64,000 nt of DNA from Gp6-AA45 sp035652075. GTDB taxonomy: Bacteria > Acidobacteriota > Vicinamibacteria > Vicinamibacterales > CAVVIG01. The position numbers were made by a program, and so were the translations under genes. The notes below the pieces were generated by a model. That model saw only the letters and a list, made by a program, of their open reading frames with translations. It had not been told where the DNA came from and searched no databases. The stretch spans positions 31,663-95,662 of the forward strand of contig DASREL010000027.1 in the NCBI GenBank assembly GCA_035652075.1, given 5' to 3'. The first letter of the stretch is position 1, and every line of letters begins with the position of its first letter. Positions 46,585-54,576 of the stretch are shown piece by piece.

Positions 46585-48678
46585 ATGAAAAAACGCTTAC
46601 ATTTCGCGACGCTCGTCGTCTGTCTTGCCGGCACGGTTGTGTCGGCGGGACAACAGACGCCACCGGCCCCGCAGCCGCAACAACCAACCTTCCGCGTCCA
46701 GGTGGATTACGTGGAAGTGGACGTCGTCGTGACGGATCGTGACGGCAAACTCGTCCGCGATCTGAAAAAAGAAGACTTTCAGGTGATGGAGGACGGCAAG
46801 CCGCAGTCGATCAACACGTTCACGTTCGTCGACATTCCGATCGAACGGTTCGATCGACCGCTGTACGCCTCGTCGCCGATCGAACCCGACGTCCAAACGA
46901 ACGAACGTCCGTTCGACGGTCGTGTGTACGTCATGGTCATCGACGACAACCACACGCGGTTCGGCCGGACGCAGCGCGTCAAGGCGGCGGCGAAGCAGTT
47001 CATCGAGCGCCGCCTCGGCGCGAACGACCTGATGGCTGTCGTGCACACGTTCGGCGCGACCGACAACAGCCAGGAATTCACGAACAACAAGCGATTGCTG
47101 CTGGCTGCGGTCGACAAGACGCAGGGTCACAAGCTCGACTCCATGACGGCCAACAAGACGCGCGAGTACTACAACACCCGCGACATCCGCCAGCAGGGCG
47201 ATGCGTTGAACGACCCCGAGGATCAAGAGCGCGCGATGAACGCGAAGAACACGCTCGACACGTTGAAGAATGTCGCCGAGTGGTTCTCGTCGGTGCGCGG
47301 TCGCCGCAAGACGATTCTGTTCGTCAGCGAAGGCATCGACTACGACATCACCGATCTGATTCCCGGCAACGGCTCGACGCACTACAGCGCCACCGACATC
47401 ATCGAGAAGACCAACGAGGTCATCCAGGCGGCGACGCGTTCGAACGTATCGATCTACGGGATCGATCCGCGGGGGTTGACCGATCTCGGCGACGAATCGA
47501 TTGAGATCGGAGCGTTTCCTGACGACACGTCGCTCGGGATCGGTCCCGGGTCGCTCGCCAACGAACTGCGCATGTCGCAAGACAGCCTGCGCGTCCTGTC
47601 CGACGAAACAGGCGGGTTCGCTGTCGTGAACAAAAATGATTTCTCGACGGCGTACGATCGCATCGTCGAGGACAACAGCTCGTACTACGTGCTCGCGTAC
47701 TATCCGCCGGATGCGCGGCCCGGACGCGAGCACAAGATCAACGTGCGCGTCACGCGACCGGGGCTGACGGTCCGCGCGCGCAAAGGGTACGTCACGCCGA
47801 AGAAGGCGGCGCCGGAGAAGGTCAACCCGAAGGACACGCGGACGCCGGAGGTGCGCGCCGCGCTCGACAGCCCGCTGCCGGTCAGCGGGTTGACGATGCA
47901 CGTGTTCGCGGCGCCGTTCAAAGGCACGGCGCCGAAGGCGTCGGTGCTCCTGGGCGTCGAACTGCGCGGACGCGATTTGAACCTGACGCAGCAGGACAAG
48001 ATCCAGCTGTCGTACATGGCCATCGATGCCAAGGGCAAAGTGCAGGGCGGCGACACTGATATGGTGTCGATGACCAACCTGCGGCCTGAAACGAAAACGC
48101 GCATCGAAGCGACCGGTCTCCGGTTGTTGAACAGATTCGAGGTGCCGCCGGGTCGGTATCAACTCCGCATCGCCGCGCACGACTCGAGCGGCGGCAACGT
48201 CGGCTCGGTGCTCTACGACCTCGACGTGCCCGACTTCATGAAAACGCCGTTCAGCATGAGCGGCCTCGCCCTGACGTCCATCGCCGCCTCGCAGATCGCG
48301 ACGGCGCATCCCGACGAGCAGACGCGCGGCGTCCTGCCGGCGCCGGCCGCAGCGCTGCGGTCTTTCCCGCAGAACGACGAGGTCGCGCTCTTCGCGGAGA
48401 TCTACGACAACGAAACGAAAGTCGCGCACAAAGTCGACATCACGACAACGGTGACGACCGACGACGGAAAGCAGATGTTCAAGACGGAAGAGCAGCGCGA
48501 TACCGCCGATTTCGGCGGCAAGACAGGCGGTTTCGGGTACAGCACGCGCGTGCCGATGAAGGATCTCGCGCCCGGTTTGTACGTGCTCACCGTGTCGGCG
48601 AAATCGCGTCTCGGCAACAGTCCAGCCGTGGAACGGCAGGTGCGCTTCAGCGTGACGCCACCGATTGCGGTGCGGTGA
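46585..48678 (+). CDS. VWFA-related secreted protein, acidobacterial type
   Basis: 697 aa. Signal peptide, then the opening typical of this family: VDYVEVDVVVTDRDGKLVRDLKKEDFQVMEDGKPQSI at ~35-70, a von Willebrand A-like domain (~110-400, YVMVIDDNHTR ... GRRKTILFVSEGIDYD), and Ig-like/beta domains to the C-terminus. The metal-site pattern DxSxS is replaced by DDNHT, so the fold may not bind a divalent ion. Role unknown; envelope or secreted. It is followed by a PrcB-domain gene and an M28 peptidase on the same strand. Confidence 0.85.
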   Translation: MKKRLHFATLVVCLAGTVVSAGQQTPPAPQPQQPTFRVQVDYVEVDVVVTDRDGKLVRDLKKEDFQVMEDGKPQSINTFTFVDIPIERFDRPLYASSPIEPDVQTNERPFDGRVYVMVIDDNHTRFGRTQRVKAAAKQFIERRLGANDLMAVVHTFGATDNSQEFTNNKRLLLAAVDKTQGHKLDSMTANKTREYYNTRDIRQQGDALNDPEDQERAMNAKNTLDTLKNVAEWFSSVRGRRKTILFVSEGIDYDITDLIPGNGSTHYSATDIIEKTNEVIQAATRSNVSIYGIDPRGLTDLGDESIEIGAFPDDTSLGIGPGSLANELRMSQDSLRVLSDETGGFAVVNKNDFSTAYDRIVEDNSSYYVLAYYPPDARPGREHKINVRVTRPGLTVRARKGYVTPKKAAPEKVNPKDTRTPEVRAALDSPLPVSGLTMHVFAAPFKGTAPKASVLLGVELRGRDLNLTQQDKIQLSYMAIDAKGKVQGGDTDMVSMTNLRPETKTRIEATGLRLLNRFEVPPGRYQLRIAAHDSSGGNVGSVLYDLDVPDFMKTPFSMSGLALTSIAASQIATAHPDEQTRGVLPAPAAALRSFPQNDEVALFAEIYDNETKVAHKVDITTTVTTDDGKQMFKTEEQRDTADFGGKTGGFGYSTRVPMKDLAPGLYVLTVSAKSRLGNSPAVERQVRFSVTPPIAVR

Positions 48679-49109
48679 TTCAGATGATGTTTCGTGTTTT
48701 CGTGTTTTCGTGTGTTTCGTGGCTGATCGCAACCGGCGCGTTCGCGCAGACGCCACGCACTGTCGAGAAAGGTGACCAGTCGAACATCGAAGACGCGAAG
48801 CAGGTGGTCATCCACGACGCAGCCGAGTGGCGGAAACTGTGGCAGCAGCATTCGCCGGATCGGCCGATGCCGGGGATCGACTTCTCGAAGGAATCCGTGG
48901 TGGCGGTGTTCATGGGCAGCCGGAACACCGCCGGCTACAGCATCGCGATCGTCAGCACGATCGACGCAAACGGCGCGTTGATCGTGAAGTACAGAGAGAC
49001 GCGGCCGACGCCGGGCGGCGTGACCGCACAGATCCTCACCTTCCCCTATCACATCGTTGCGATCCCGAAATCGACCGCGACCCAGATCAAATTTGAAAAA
49101 GCTGAATAG
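48675..49109 (+). CDS. PrcB-C-terminal-domain secreted protein
   Basis: 144 aa from GTG 48675, which overlaps the VWFA stop by 4 bases; ATG 48684 is possible. Signal peptide MMFRVFVFSCVSWLIATGAFA is encoded by a TTTCGTG simple repeat. The mature part has the PrcB-type block IDFSKESVVAVFMGSRNTAGYSIAI and TPGGVTAQILTFPYHIVAIPK. Relatives are accessory subunits or inhibitors of bacterial proteases; the next gene is a peptidase, which fits but does not prove that role. Confidence 0.7.
   Translation: MIQMMFRVFVFSCVSWLIATGAFAQTPRTVEKGDQSNIEDAKQVVIHDAAEWRKLWQQHSPDRPMPGIDFSKESVVAVFMGSRNTAGYSIAIVSTIDANGALIVKYRETRPTPGGVTAQILTFPYHIVAIPKSTATQIKFEKAE
48690..48722 (+). repeat. TTTCGTGT simple repeat encoding a signal peptide
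   Basis: Tandem imperfect TTTCGTG(T) units spanning the start of the PrcB-domain gene and encoding its hydrophobic core. Confidence 0.6.
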
Positions 49110-50721
49110 CCTCATCGCGCTCGTCCTCGCGGCCGGCCTCTCGCTTGCCGTCGTTGCCGACACCGAACCGCACTTCAGCGCCGACCGTTTCAAGGCGCAC
49201 GTCGCGTTTCTCGCCGATGATCTGCTCGAAGGGCGCGAGGCAGGGACGCGCGGGCACGAAATCGCCGCGCGCTACATCGCGTCGCAGTTCGCGGTGCTCG
49301 GCGTCAAACCCGCCGGGACCGACGGCTACTTCGAGAACGTCGACCTCGTGGAGTCCGCTCTCGACACGCCGGCGCCGTCATTCGCGCTGAGGACGCCACA
49401 CGGCGACCGGACGTTTACGCAGGGCGAGGACGTGCTCGTGCAGGGCCCAATCGGCGGCGGCGAGGTCTCGATTGATGCCCCGATCGTCTTCGTCGGGTAC
49501 GGCATCGACGATCGCGCGGTCGGGTTCGACGACTACAGCGGAGTCGACGTCCGCGGCAAGGTCGTGGCCGTGTTACGGGGGATCCCCGCGGGTTTCGACA
49601 GCGAAGTCGGCGCGCATCTCCGCAGCATGCAGGCCCACGTCGCGGCCGAACACGGTGCGCTCGCGACGATTGCGGTGCAGACGCGCGTCGGCCTCAAAGC
49701 ATTTCCATGGGAAGCGGTCAAGCGCTTCGCGGGCGAGCCTTCGACGACGTGGGTCGGTCACGACGGCGTGCCGTTCGACCCGTCAGGTGGCTTGCGCGCG
49801 AGCGTCATGATGGAGCCGTCGGCGACCGAGTCGCTGTTCGACAGCGCACCTGCGACGCTGGCGTCGATCCTCGATGACGCGGATCGCTCCGGCGGTCGGC
49901 CGAAGGGGATGGCGCTGAAAACGACCGCGCGCATCACCGTGAAGACCAAGACGCGTCGGTATCGCAGCCCCGAGGTTGTGGGCGTCATCGACGGATCCGA
50001 TCCGCGGCTGAAGCACGAGTACGTCGCGCTGATGGCGCACTCGGACCACATCGGCATCGCGAAGCACGGGACCGGCGATCGCATCAACAACGGCGCGCTC
50101 GACAACGCAGCGGGTATCGCGACACTGCTCGAGGTCGCGCGCGCGTTCACGATGGATCCGCAGCGGCCGAAGCGGTCGATCCTGATCGTCGCCAATACGG
50201 CGGAAGAGAAAGGGCTGCTCGGCGCCGAGTACTTCGCGCACAACCCGACGGTCCCCGCCTCGTCGATCGTCGCCGCAATCGATCTCGACATGCCGCTGCT
50301 GCTCTACGACTTCACCGACGTCGTCGCGTACGGCGGCACGCATTCGACGATGGACAAGGCGATCCGCGAGGCAGGCGCCTCGATGCACGTCGACGTGTCG
50401 CCCGATCCGATGCCCGAGCAGGCGGTCTTCGTCCGATCGGATCACTACGCCATGGTGAAGGTCGGCGTGCCCGCGGTGATGTTGGCGACAGGGATGGCGA
50501 ACGGCGGCAGCGCCGCCTGGCAGAAATACCTGACGACGAACTATCACCAGCCGTCCGATGATCTGTCGCTGCCGATCAACTGGCAGGCGGGCGCGAAGTT
50601 TGCGGAGCTGAATTTTCGCGCAGTGCGCGTGATCGCCAACGCCGCCGCGCGTCCCGCGTGGTACGACCACGACTACTTCGGCGACCTGTTCGCGCCGAAA
50701 CAGCCCAAGGCCCACAAATAG
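49093..50721 (+). CDS. M28-family zinc aminopeptidase with PA domain
   Basis: About 542 aa from TTG 49093 (gives the signal peptide LKKLNSLIALVLAAGLSLAVVA; a TTG at 49057 would give an Arg-rich non-signal start). A PA (protease-associated) insertion (~130-260, VFVGYGIDDRAVGFDDYSGVDVRGK) precedes the zinc peptidase core: MAHSDHIG, NNGALDNAAGIATLLE, ANTAEEKGLLGAEYF, with the remaining ligands near DLDMP and the C-terminal NYHQPSDD. Exported peptidase. The stop is adjacent to that of the convergent kinase gene, with no gap. Confidence 0.88.
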   Translation: MKKLNSLIALVLAAGLSLAVVADTEPHFSADRFKAHVAFLADDLLEGREAGTRGHEIAARYIASQFAVLGVKPAGTDGYFENVDLVESALDTPAPSFALRTPHGDRTFTQGEDVLVQGPIGGGEVSIDAPIVFVGYGIDDRAVGFDDYSGVDVRGKVVAVLRGIPAGFDSEVGAHLRSMQAHVAAEHGALATIAVQTRVGLKAFPWEAVKRFAGEPSTTWVGHDGVPFDPSGGLRASVMMEPSATESLFDSAPATLASILDDADRSGGRPKGMALKTTARITVKTKTRRYRSPEVVGVIDGSDPRLKHEYVALMAHSDHIGIAKHGTGDRINNGALDNAAGIATLLEVARAFTMDPQRPKRSILIVANTAEEKGLLGAEYFAHNPTVPASSIVAAIDLDMPLLLYDFTDVVAYGGTHSTMDKAIREAGASMHVDVSPDPMPEQAVFVRSDHYAMVKVGVPAVMLATGMANGGSAAWQKYLTTNYHQPSDDLSLPINWQAGAKFAELNFRAVRVIANAAARPAWYDHDYFGDLFAPKQPKAHK

Positions 50722-53388
50722 TCATTTCTGGATAGCGGAGAGCCAGTTGACCAGCACGGTGATTGGCTTGACCACCGAGCGGTCGGCGCTGCTGACGACC
50801 AGGAATCGTTCGCCGTTGTTCGCGACGGCGTAGGCGCGGCCCGTTATGCTGCCCACCATGTTGGTGGCGAACAGCACGTGCGGAATACCGGCCTCGAACT
50901 GCGTGGCTGCGCCATCGACCGGGACCGCCATCAAGCCCTGTGGCGCTCTGAAAAACAACTCCTTGCCGTCGTGGCGCCATTCGGGCTGGCTGCCGCCATT
51001 GCGCGACACTTGGTACTTCGCGCCGGTCGGCGGAAACGGCTGGACGTAGACTTCTGTCGTGCTCGTTTCGTTCGACTGGTAGGCGACCCATCGACCGTCG
51101 GGGCTGAAGACCGCGCCGTATTCGGTCGCCTCCGTCCGCACGAATGCAAATGGCTTGCGGTCGCCGAAGAGCGGCTGCACCCACACGTCGCTGCTCGTCC
51201 CGGGGACGCTCTGCCGGTAGAGGAGAAACCGGCCGTCGCGCGACCAATCCGATGGCTGGTACAGCAGGGCGTCGCCTTGCACGAGGACTTCGGACGTCGA
51301 CGTGCCGGCGGCGTTTTTCAGCCGAATGACGGGGCGACCGTCGCGCGTGCTTTCGTACGCGATTCGGGTCCCGTCCGGTGACCAGACGGCCTGCACATCG
51401 AGTCCGGGATCGAAGGTCAGTCGCGACGTCGTGCCGCGCTGAGAGTCGACGATCCAGATGTCGCGGTCGTCGCCGGACGCCGAGGGGAGCGTCACGGCGA
51501 TGTGCCGGTCGTCGGGCGACAACGACACGTCCATGTATTGCGCAGGTTCGCCAACCGTCGCGATCGTGCGGCCCGACCGATCCCGCCACGTCAACTGCAG
51601 CGTCGAAAACGTCGCTCCCGGCCCATACGCGAGCACACCGTTGTCCGACACCGAAAACGACCCGTAGCGGCTCCCTTCCGAACCGACCTGTTCCGCCACG
51701 GGGAAGGCATCGCCCGTCAGCTTGAGCGCTGATGCGTCGAACGGCTGCGCCATCAGCGTGCCGTTGCGCACGAAGAACAGATGTCCGGATGCGTACTGCA
51801 CCGACGACTCGACCTGAAAAAGAGTGGATGTTTCGTTCGTATCGAGCGCGCCTATACGAATCTGTGCCGCCTTCGTCGGCGGACAGCAGGCCCCCACAGC
51901 GGCTGTGAACAGAAAATGCCGGCCGTCGGGCAGGAACGACGGGAACCGATGATAGTTTTCGCCGTACGCGGCGTCGAACTTCGACGCGGCGTTCGGAACG
52001 CCGCCGGCGGCTGAGACGCGGTGGATCAGGCCGTCGGTGCCCGACGAGGCAAACAGAATCACGTTGTCGCGGCTCCACGTCCCTCCGCGGCCGCTCGGCG
52101 CATCGCATAGGACCACCGGCGGTCCGCCGGCGACCGCGATCTTCTTCAATTTGCCGGCGGCGAAAAATGCGACCTGTCGACTGTCCGGCGACCAGAAAGG
52201 AAACGTCGCGTCTTCGGCGCCCGCCAGCGCGCGCGGGGTCACGGATGACGCCGAGCGAATCCACAGGCGCTGCCGGTCGCCGTCGCGTGCGACGAACGCG
52301 AGGTGTCGTCCGTCAGGGGACAGCGCGAGCTGCGTCGCGTCGCCGGTGCCGCCGCTTGACGCTCCGCCGAATGTCTGGTTATCCGGCGGGGCGACGGTGA
52401 ACTGGATCGGTTCCATCCCGGTCACGGGCCGTGACCGCGACGCGACCCACACGCCCGCCGCGGTGCCGATCGTCAGCAGGAGCAGCGCCGCCGCGACGCG
52501 CGCGCGGGGCGCTTGCGACGCCACGACCGCGTTCGCCGTTGATTTCGCTTCGGCGGCCCATCGCAGATCGCGGAGCAAATCTCTGGCGGACTGATAGCGG
52601 TCGTCGGGATCTTTCTCGAGGCACGTCGAGATGATCCGGTTGAGCTGCGGCGCCACGTGAAGCGGCGGCGGCGCGTCTTTCAGGATCGCGCCGAGCAGGC
52701 TCGCGCGCGTCTTCCCCTCGAACGGCGGTCGACCGGCGATCATCTCGAACAGCAGCGCGCCGAACGCGAAGACGTCGGTCCGCGTGTCGGCGTCGAGTCC
52801 TTCGATCTGCTCCGGGGCCATGTACTGAAATGTCCCGAGGATCGCGCCTTGCGCCGTCAGATTCGGCGGCGTCGTCGGGAGCATCGAGAGGCCGCTCGTC
52901 GTCACCACGGGCGCGGCCGCTTTCGCGAGGCCGAAGTCGAGCAGTTTCGCGCCGGACTTCGTCAGCATCACGTTCGCCGGTTTCAGGTCGCGATGCACGA
53001 TGCCGGCGTGATGCGCTTTGTCGAGCGCGTCACATATCTGAATCGCGATCCGCACCGCCTCGTCGACGGGCAGGGCGCCCTTCGTCAGACGGTCGGCGAG
53101 CGTGTGGCCTTCGAGGAACTCGAGGACGAGGAAGTCGACGTCGTTGTCGCGTCCGACGTCGAACAGCGCGCAGATGTGCGGGTGGTTGAGCGATGAGATC
53201 GCCCGCGCCTCGCGCTCGAACCGCTCCCGCAGTTCGGGATCGGCGGCGAGTTGCGGCGGCAGGACTTTGACGGCGACAGTGCGATCCAGCCGTGTGTCGC
53301 GCGCGCGGTACACCTCGCCCATGCCGCCAGCCCCGAGCGGCGCGACGATCTCATACGGCCCGAGTCGTACACCTGACTCGAATGGCAT
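50722..53388 (-). CDS. Serine/threonine kinase fused to a TolB-like propeller
   Basis: 888 aa. PknB-type kinase (~10-270): Gly loop GAGGMGEVY, K41, HRDLKPAN 132-139, DFGLAK 151-156, APEQ. A membrane helix (~310-330, AAALLLLTIGTAAGVWVA) joins it to a periplasmic PD40/WD40-like propeller (LSPDGRHLAFVA, FWSPDSRQVAFF, VWSPDGTRIAYES, FSPDGRWVAYQS). A sensor kinase whose outer propeller likely binds a ligand. The ATG is 10 bases after a TATAAT, so the mRNA is probably leaderless. Confidence 0.93.
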   Translation of the reverse strand: MPFESGVRLGPYEIVAPLGAGGMGEVYRARDTRLDRTVAVKVLPPQLAADPELRERFEREARAISSLNHPHICALFDVGRDNDVDFLVLEFLEGHTLADRLTKGALPVDEAVRIAIQICDALDKAHHAGIVHRDLKPANVMLTKSGAKLLDFGLAKAAAPVVTTSGLSMLPTTPPNLTAQGAILGTFQYMAPEQIEGLDADTRTDVFAFGALLFEMIAGRPPFEGKTRASLLGAILKDAPPPLHVAPQLNRIISTCLEKDPDDRYQSARDLLRDLRWAAEAKSTANAVVASQAPRARVAAALLLLTIGTAAGVWVASRSRPVTGMEPIQFTVAPPDNQTFGGASSGGTGDATQLALSPDGRHLAFVARDGDRQRLWIRSASSVTPRALAGAEDATFPFWSPDSRQVAFFAAGKLKKIAVAGGPPVVLCDAPSGRGGTWSRDNVILFASSGTDGLIHRVSAAGGVPNAASKFDAAYGENYHRFPSFLPDGRHFLFTAAVGACCPPTKAAQIRIGALDTNETSTLFQVESSVQYASGHLFFVRNGTLMAQPFDASALKLTGDAFPVAEQVGSEGSRYGSFSVSDNGVLAYGPGATFSTLQLTWRDRSGRTIATVGEPAQYMDVSLSPDDRHIAVTLPSASGDDRDIWIVDSQRGTTSRLTFDPGLDVQAVWSPDGTRIAYESTRDGRPVIRLKNAAGTSTSEVLVQGDALLYQPSDWSRDGRFLLYRQSVPGTSSDVWVQPLFGDRKPFAFVRTEATEYGAVFSPDGRWVAYQSNETSTTEVYVQPFPPTGAKYQVSRNGGSQPEWRHDGKELFFRAPQGLMAVPVDGAATQFEAGIPHVLFATNMVGSITGRAYAVANNGERFLVVSSADRSVVKPITVLVNWLSAIQK

Positions 53389-53398
53389 CGGCGTGCGG

Positions 53399-53404
53399 AT
53401 TATA
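53399..53404 (-). promoter_or_regulatory. -10 box (TATAAT) of the kinase gene
   Basis: Minus-strand TATAAT ending 10 bases before the ATG (53388), without a Shine-Dalgarno. It lies just past a palindromic hairpin at 53421. Confidence 0.5.
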
Positions 53405-53410
53405 CGGCGC

Positions 53411-53442
53411 GAAAAAGAAAGGCGGGTCCCAAAGGACCCGCC
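53411..53442 (-). terminator. Palindrome and terminator after the small secreted-protein gene
   Basis: GGCGGGTCC-CAAA-GGACCCGCC (53421-53442), followed on the minus strand by a TTTCTTTTT run. It would terminate transcripts of the 54004-53477 gene. The sequence also resembles the GTAGGGCGGGTCC palindrome family found elsewhere in this genome type. Confidence 0.6.
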
Positions 53443-53449
53443 CTACGAA

Positions 53450-53476
53450 GCCCGAACCCCGAATCCCGAGGCCCGA
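53450..53476. repeat. TTCGGG-type simple repeat after a gene
   Basis: CCCGAACCCCGAATCCCGA-type units, the reverse complement of those in truB and rimO, placed against the stop codon of the small secreted-protein gene. Confidence 0.6.
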
Positions 53477-54004
53477 CTACTTTTTCTTTGTCGCCGAAGC
53501 GTTCTTCGCTGCCGGTTCTTTCTTGGCGCCAGGCGCGGCCGCGTCTTTCGGGGCGTCAAGCGATTTGACCGAGTGCGGCTTGATCGTACCGTTCGCGTGC
53601 GCGAACTGCAGCATCTGCACGTTGAAGTTCGGATTCGTCGGCGTCCGCACTTCAATCGTCTGCACTTCACCAGGCTGGAGCATCCCGTTGATGACGCCTT
53701 CGCCGCCCGGTATTTCGCGCTGCGATTTGTCGTACCACGTTTCGGTGACCTTGAGGCGCGCGATCGGCGCAGCGCCGGTGTTCTTGACGTGGATCTTGGT
53801 GATCAACGTCGACCCCTCGCGGCGCGTGGCATCTTTGACGTAGTCGATTTCGGCCTGACCGCGGACCGGCGGGATGAATTTCTTCCCCGCCAGGATGGAT
53901 TGCATGGCCGGTGCCTGCGGTTTGGACTCTTGAGCGAACGTGGTGGCGCCGACGAGTGCAGCGCCGGCGACGGTCGCGGCGAAAAGGACGCGCGCGCGAT
54001 TCAT
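53477..54004 (-). CDS. Small secreted protein of unknown function
   Basis: 175 aa from ATG 54004. The start is fixed by GGGAGG five bases upstream; the open frame runs ~50 codons further but lacks signals. Signal peptide (RVLFAATVAGAALVGATTFA), then a ~90-residue beta-rich domain (AEIDYVKDATRREGSTLITKIHVKNTG, MLQPGEVQTIEV) and a Lys/Ala-rich tail (KKEPAAKNASATKKK). The beta domain recalls FxLYD-like folds; not certain. Confidence 0.65.
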   Translation of the reverse strand: MNRARVLFAATVAGAALVGATTFAQESKPQAPAMQSILAGKKFIPPVRGQAEIDYVKDATRREGSTLITKIHVKNTGAAPIARLKVTETWYDKSQREIPGGEGVINGMLQPGEVQTIEVRTPTNPNFNVQMLQFAHANGTIKPHSVKSLDAPKDAAAPGAKKEPAAKNASATKKK

Positions 54005-54046
54005 ATGATCCTCCCGAAAATGGACGAGCTGTAAACTGAACAAAAG

Positions 54047-54052
54047 ATTATA
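54047..54052 (-). promoter_or_regulatory. -10 box (TATAAT) of the small secreted-protein gene
   Basis: Minus-strand TATAAT about 42 bases before the ATG, leaving a leader that contains the Shine-Dalgarno. No clear -35. Confidence 0.4.
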
Positions 54053-54072
54053 CCTTATGCCTTGAACGTCGG

Positions 54073-54531
54073 CTACATCTCGCCGTTCCAATCTTCCGGC
54101 TCGGGATTTTGGGACCGGAAGATCTCCATGTGCCACTTGCCCCCGCCCCACGGTTCGATTACCTCAGCTGCAACCACGTCGACCAGCAGCTCCGAGAACA
54201 GCCGACCTTCCGGGTCGCCCTCGAGGTGATACGCCGGTTCGTCCCACGCGAAATTCGGGTAGAGGACGAGCGTCAAGAACAGGTCATACCCGTCGTCGAC
54301 CACGAGGAGCTGGCCGCATGGGCGTTTCAACGTCGAGTGATAGATGAGGTATTTCTCGGCCGAGTGCGCGCGGATGTAGCGCTTGAGCGCGAATTCACGC
54401 GCGACGATCTCTTCGACCGCGATCTTCTTGTCCCAGCAGTCGCGACAGTACTTCTCTTCGCCGCGCGGCTCCGATACGTCTTTGGCGCCGCAGAGCGCGC
54501 ACCGCGACTTGGCGACCGACTTGCGAGGCAT
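54073..54531 (-). CDS. Zinc-ribbon protein of unknown function
   Basis: 152 aa. Two CxxC pairs (CALCGAKDV, YCRDCWDKK) within residues 11-33, then a helical and beta domain (EEIVAREFALKRYIRAHSAEKYLIYHS, GYDLFLTLVLYPNFAWDEP). Cytoplasmic. TAGACT six bases ahead of the ATG suggests a leaderless start. I know no function. Confidence 0.6.
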   Translation of the reverse strand: MPRKSVAKSRCALCGAKDVSEPRGEEKYCRDCWDKKIAVEEIVAREFALKRYIRAHSAEKYLIYHSTLKRPCGQLLVVDDGYDLFLTLVLYPNFAWDEPAYHLEGDPEGRLFSELLVDVVAAEVIEPWGGGKWHMEIFRSQNPEPEDWNGEM

Positions 54532-54537
54532 TTCTGA

Positions 54538-54543
54538 AGTCTA
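54538..54543 (-). promoter_or_regulatory. -10-like box (TAGACT) of the zinc-ribbon gene
   Basis: Minus-strand TAGACT ending six bases before the ATG. It overlaps the edge of a TTCAGACTTCAGA repeat, so it could be coincidence. Confidence 0.3.
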
Positions 54544-54576
54544 GCATTTCAGACTTCAGAGTTCAGACTTCAGATT
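54541..54576. repeat. CTTCAGA simple repeat between two genes
   Basis: TTTCAGACTTCAGAGTTCAG-type units in the gap before the glycogen phosphorylase stop; its last bases encode the final residues of that gene. Confidence 0.5.

Noticed and set aside
54005..54151. N-terminal extension of the small secreted protein
   Set aside because: It would move the signal peptide 50 residues inward; GGGAGG lies directly before the ATG at 54004.
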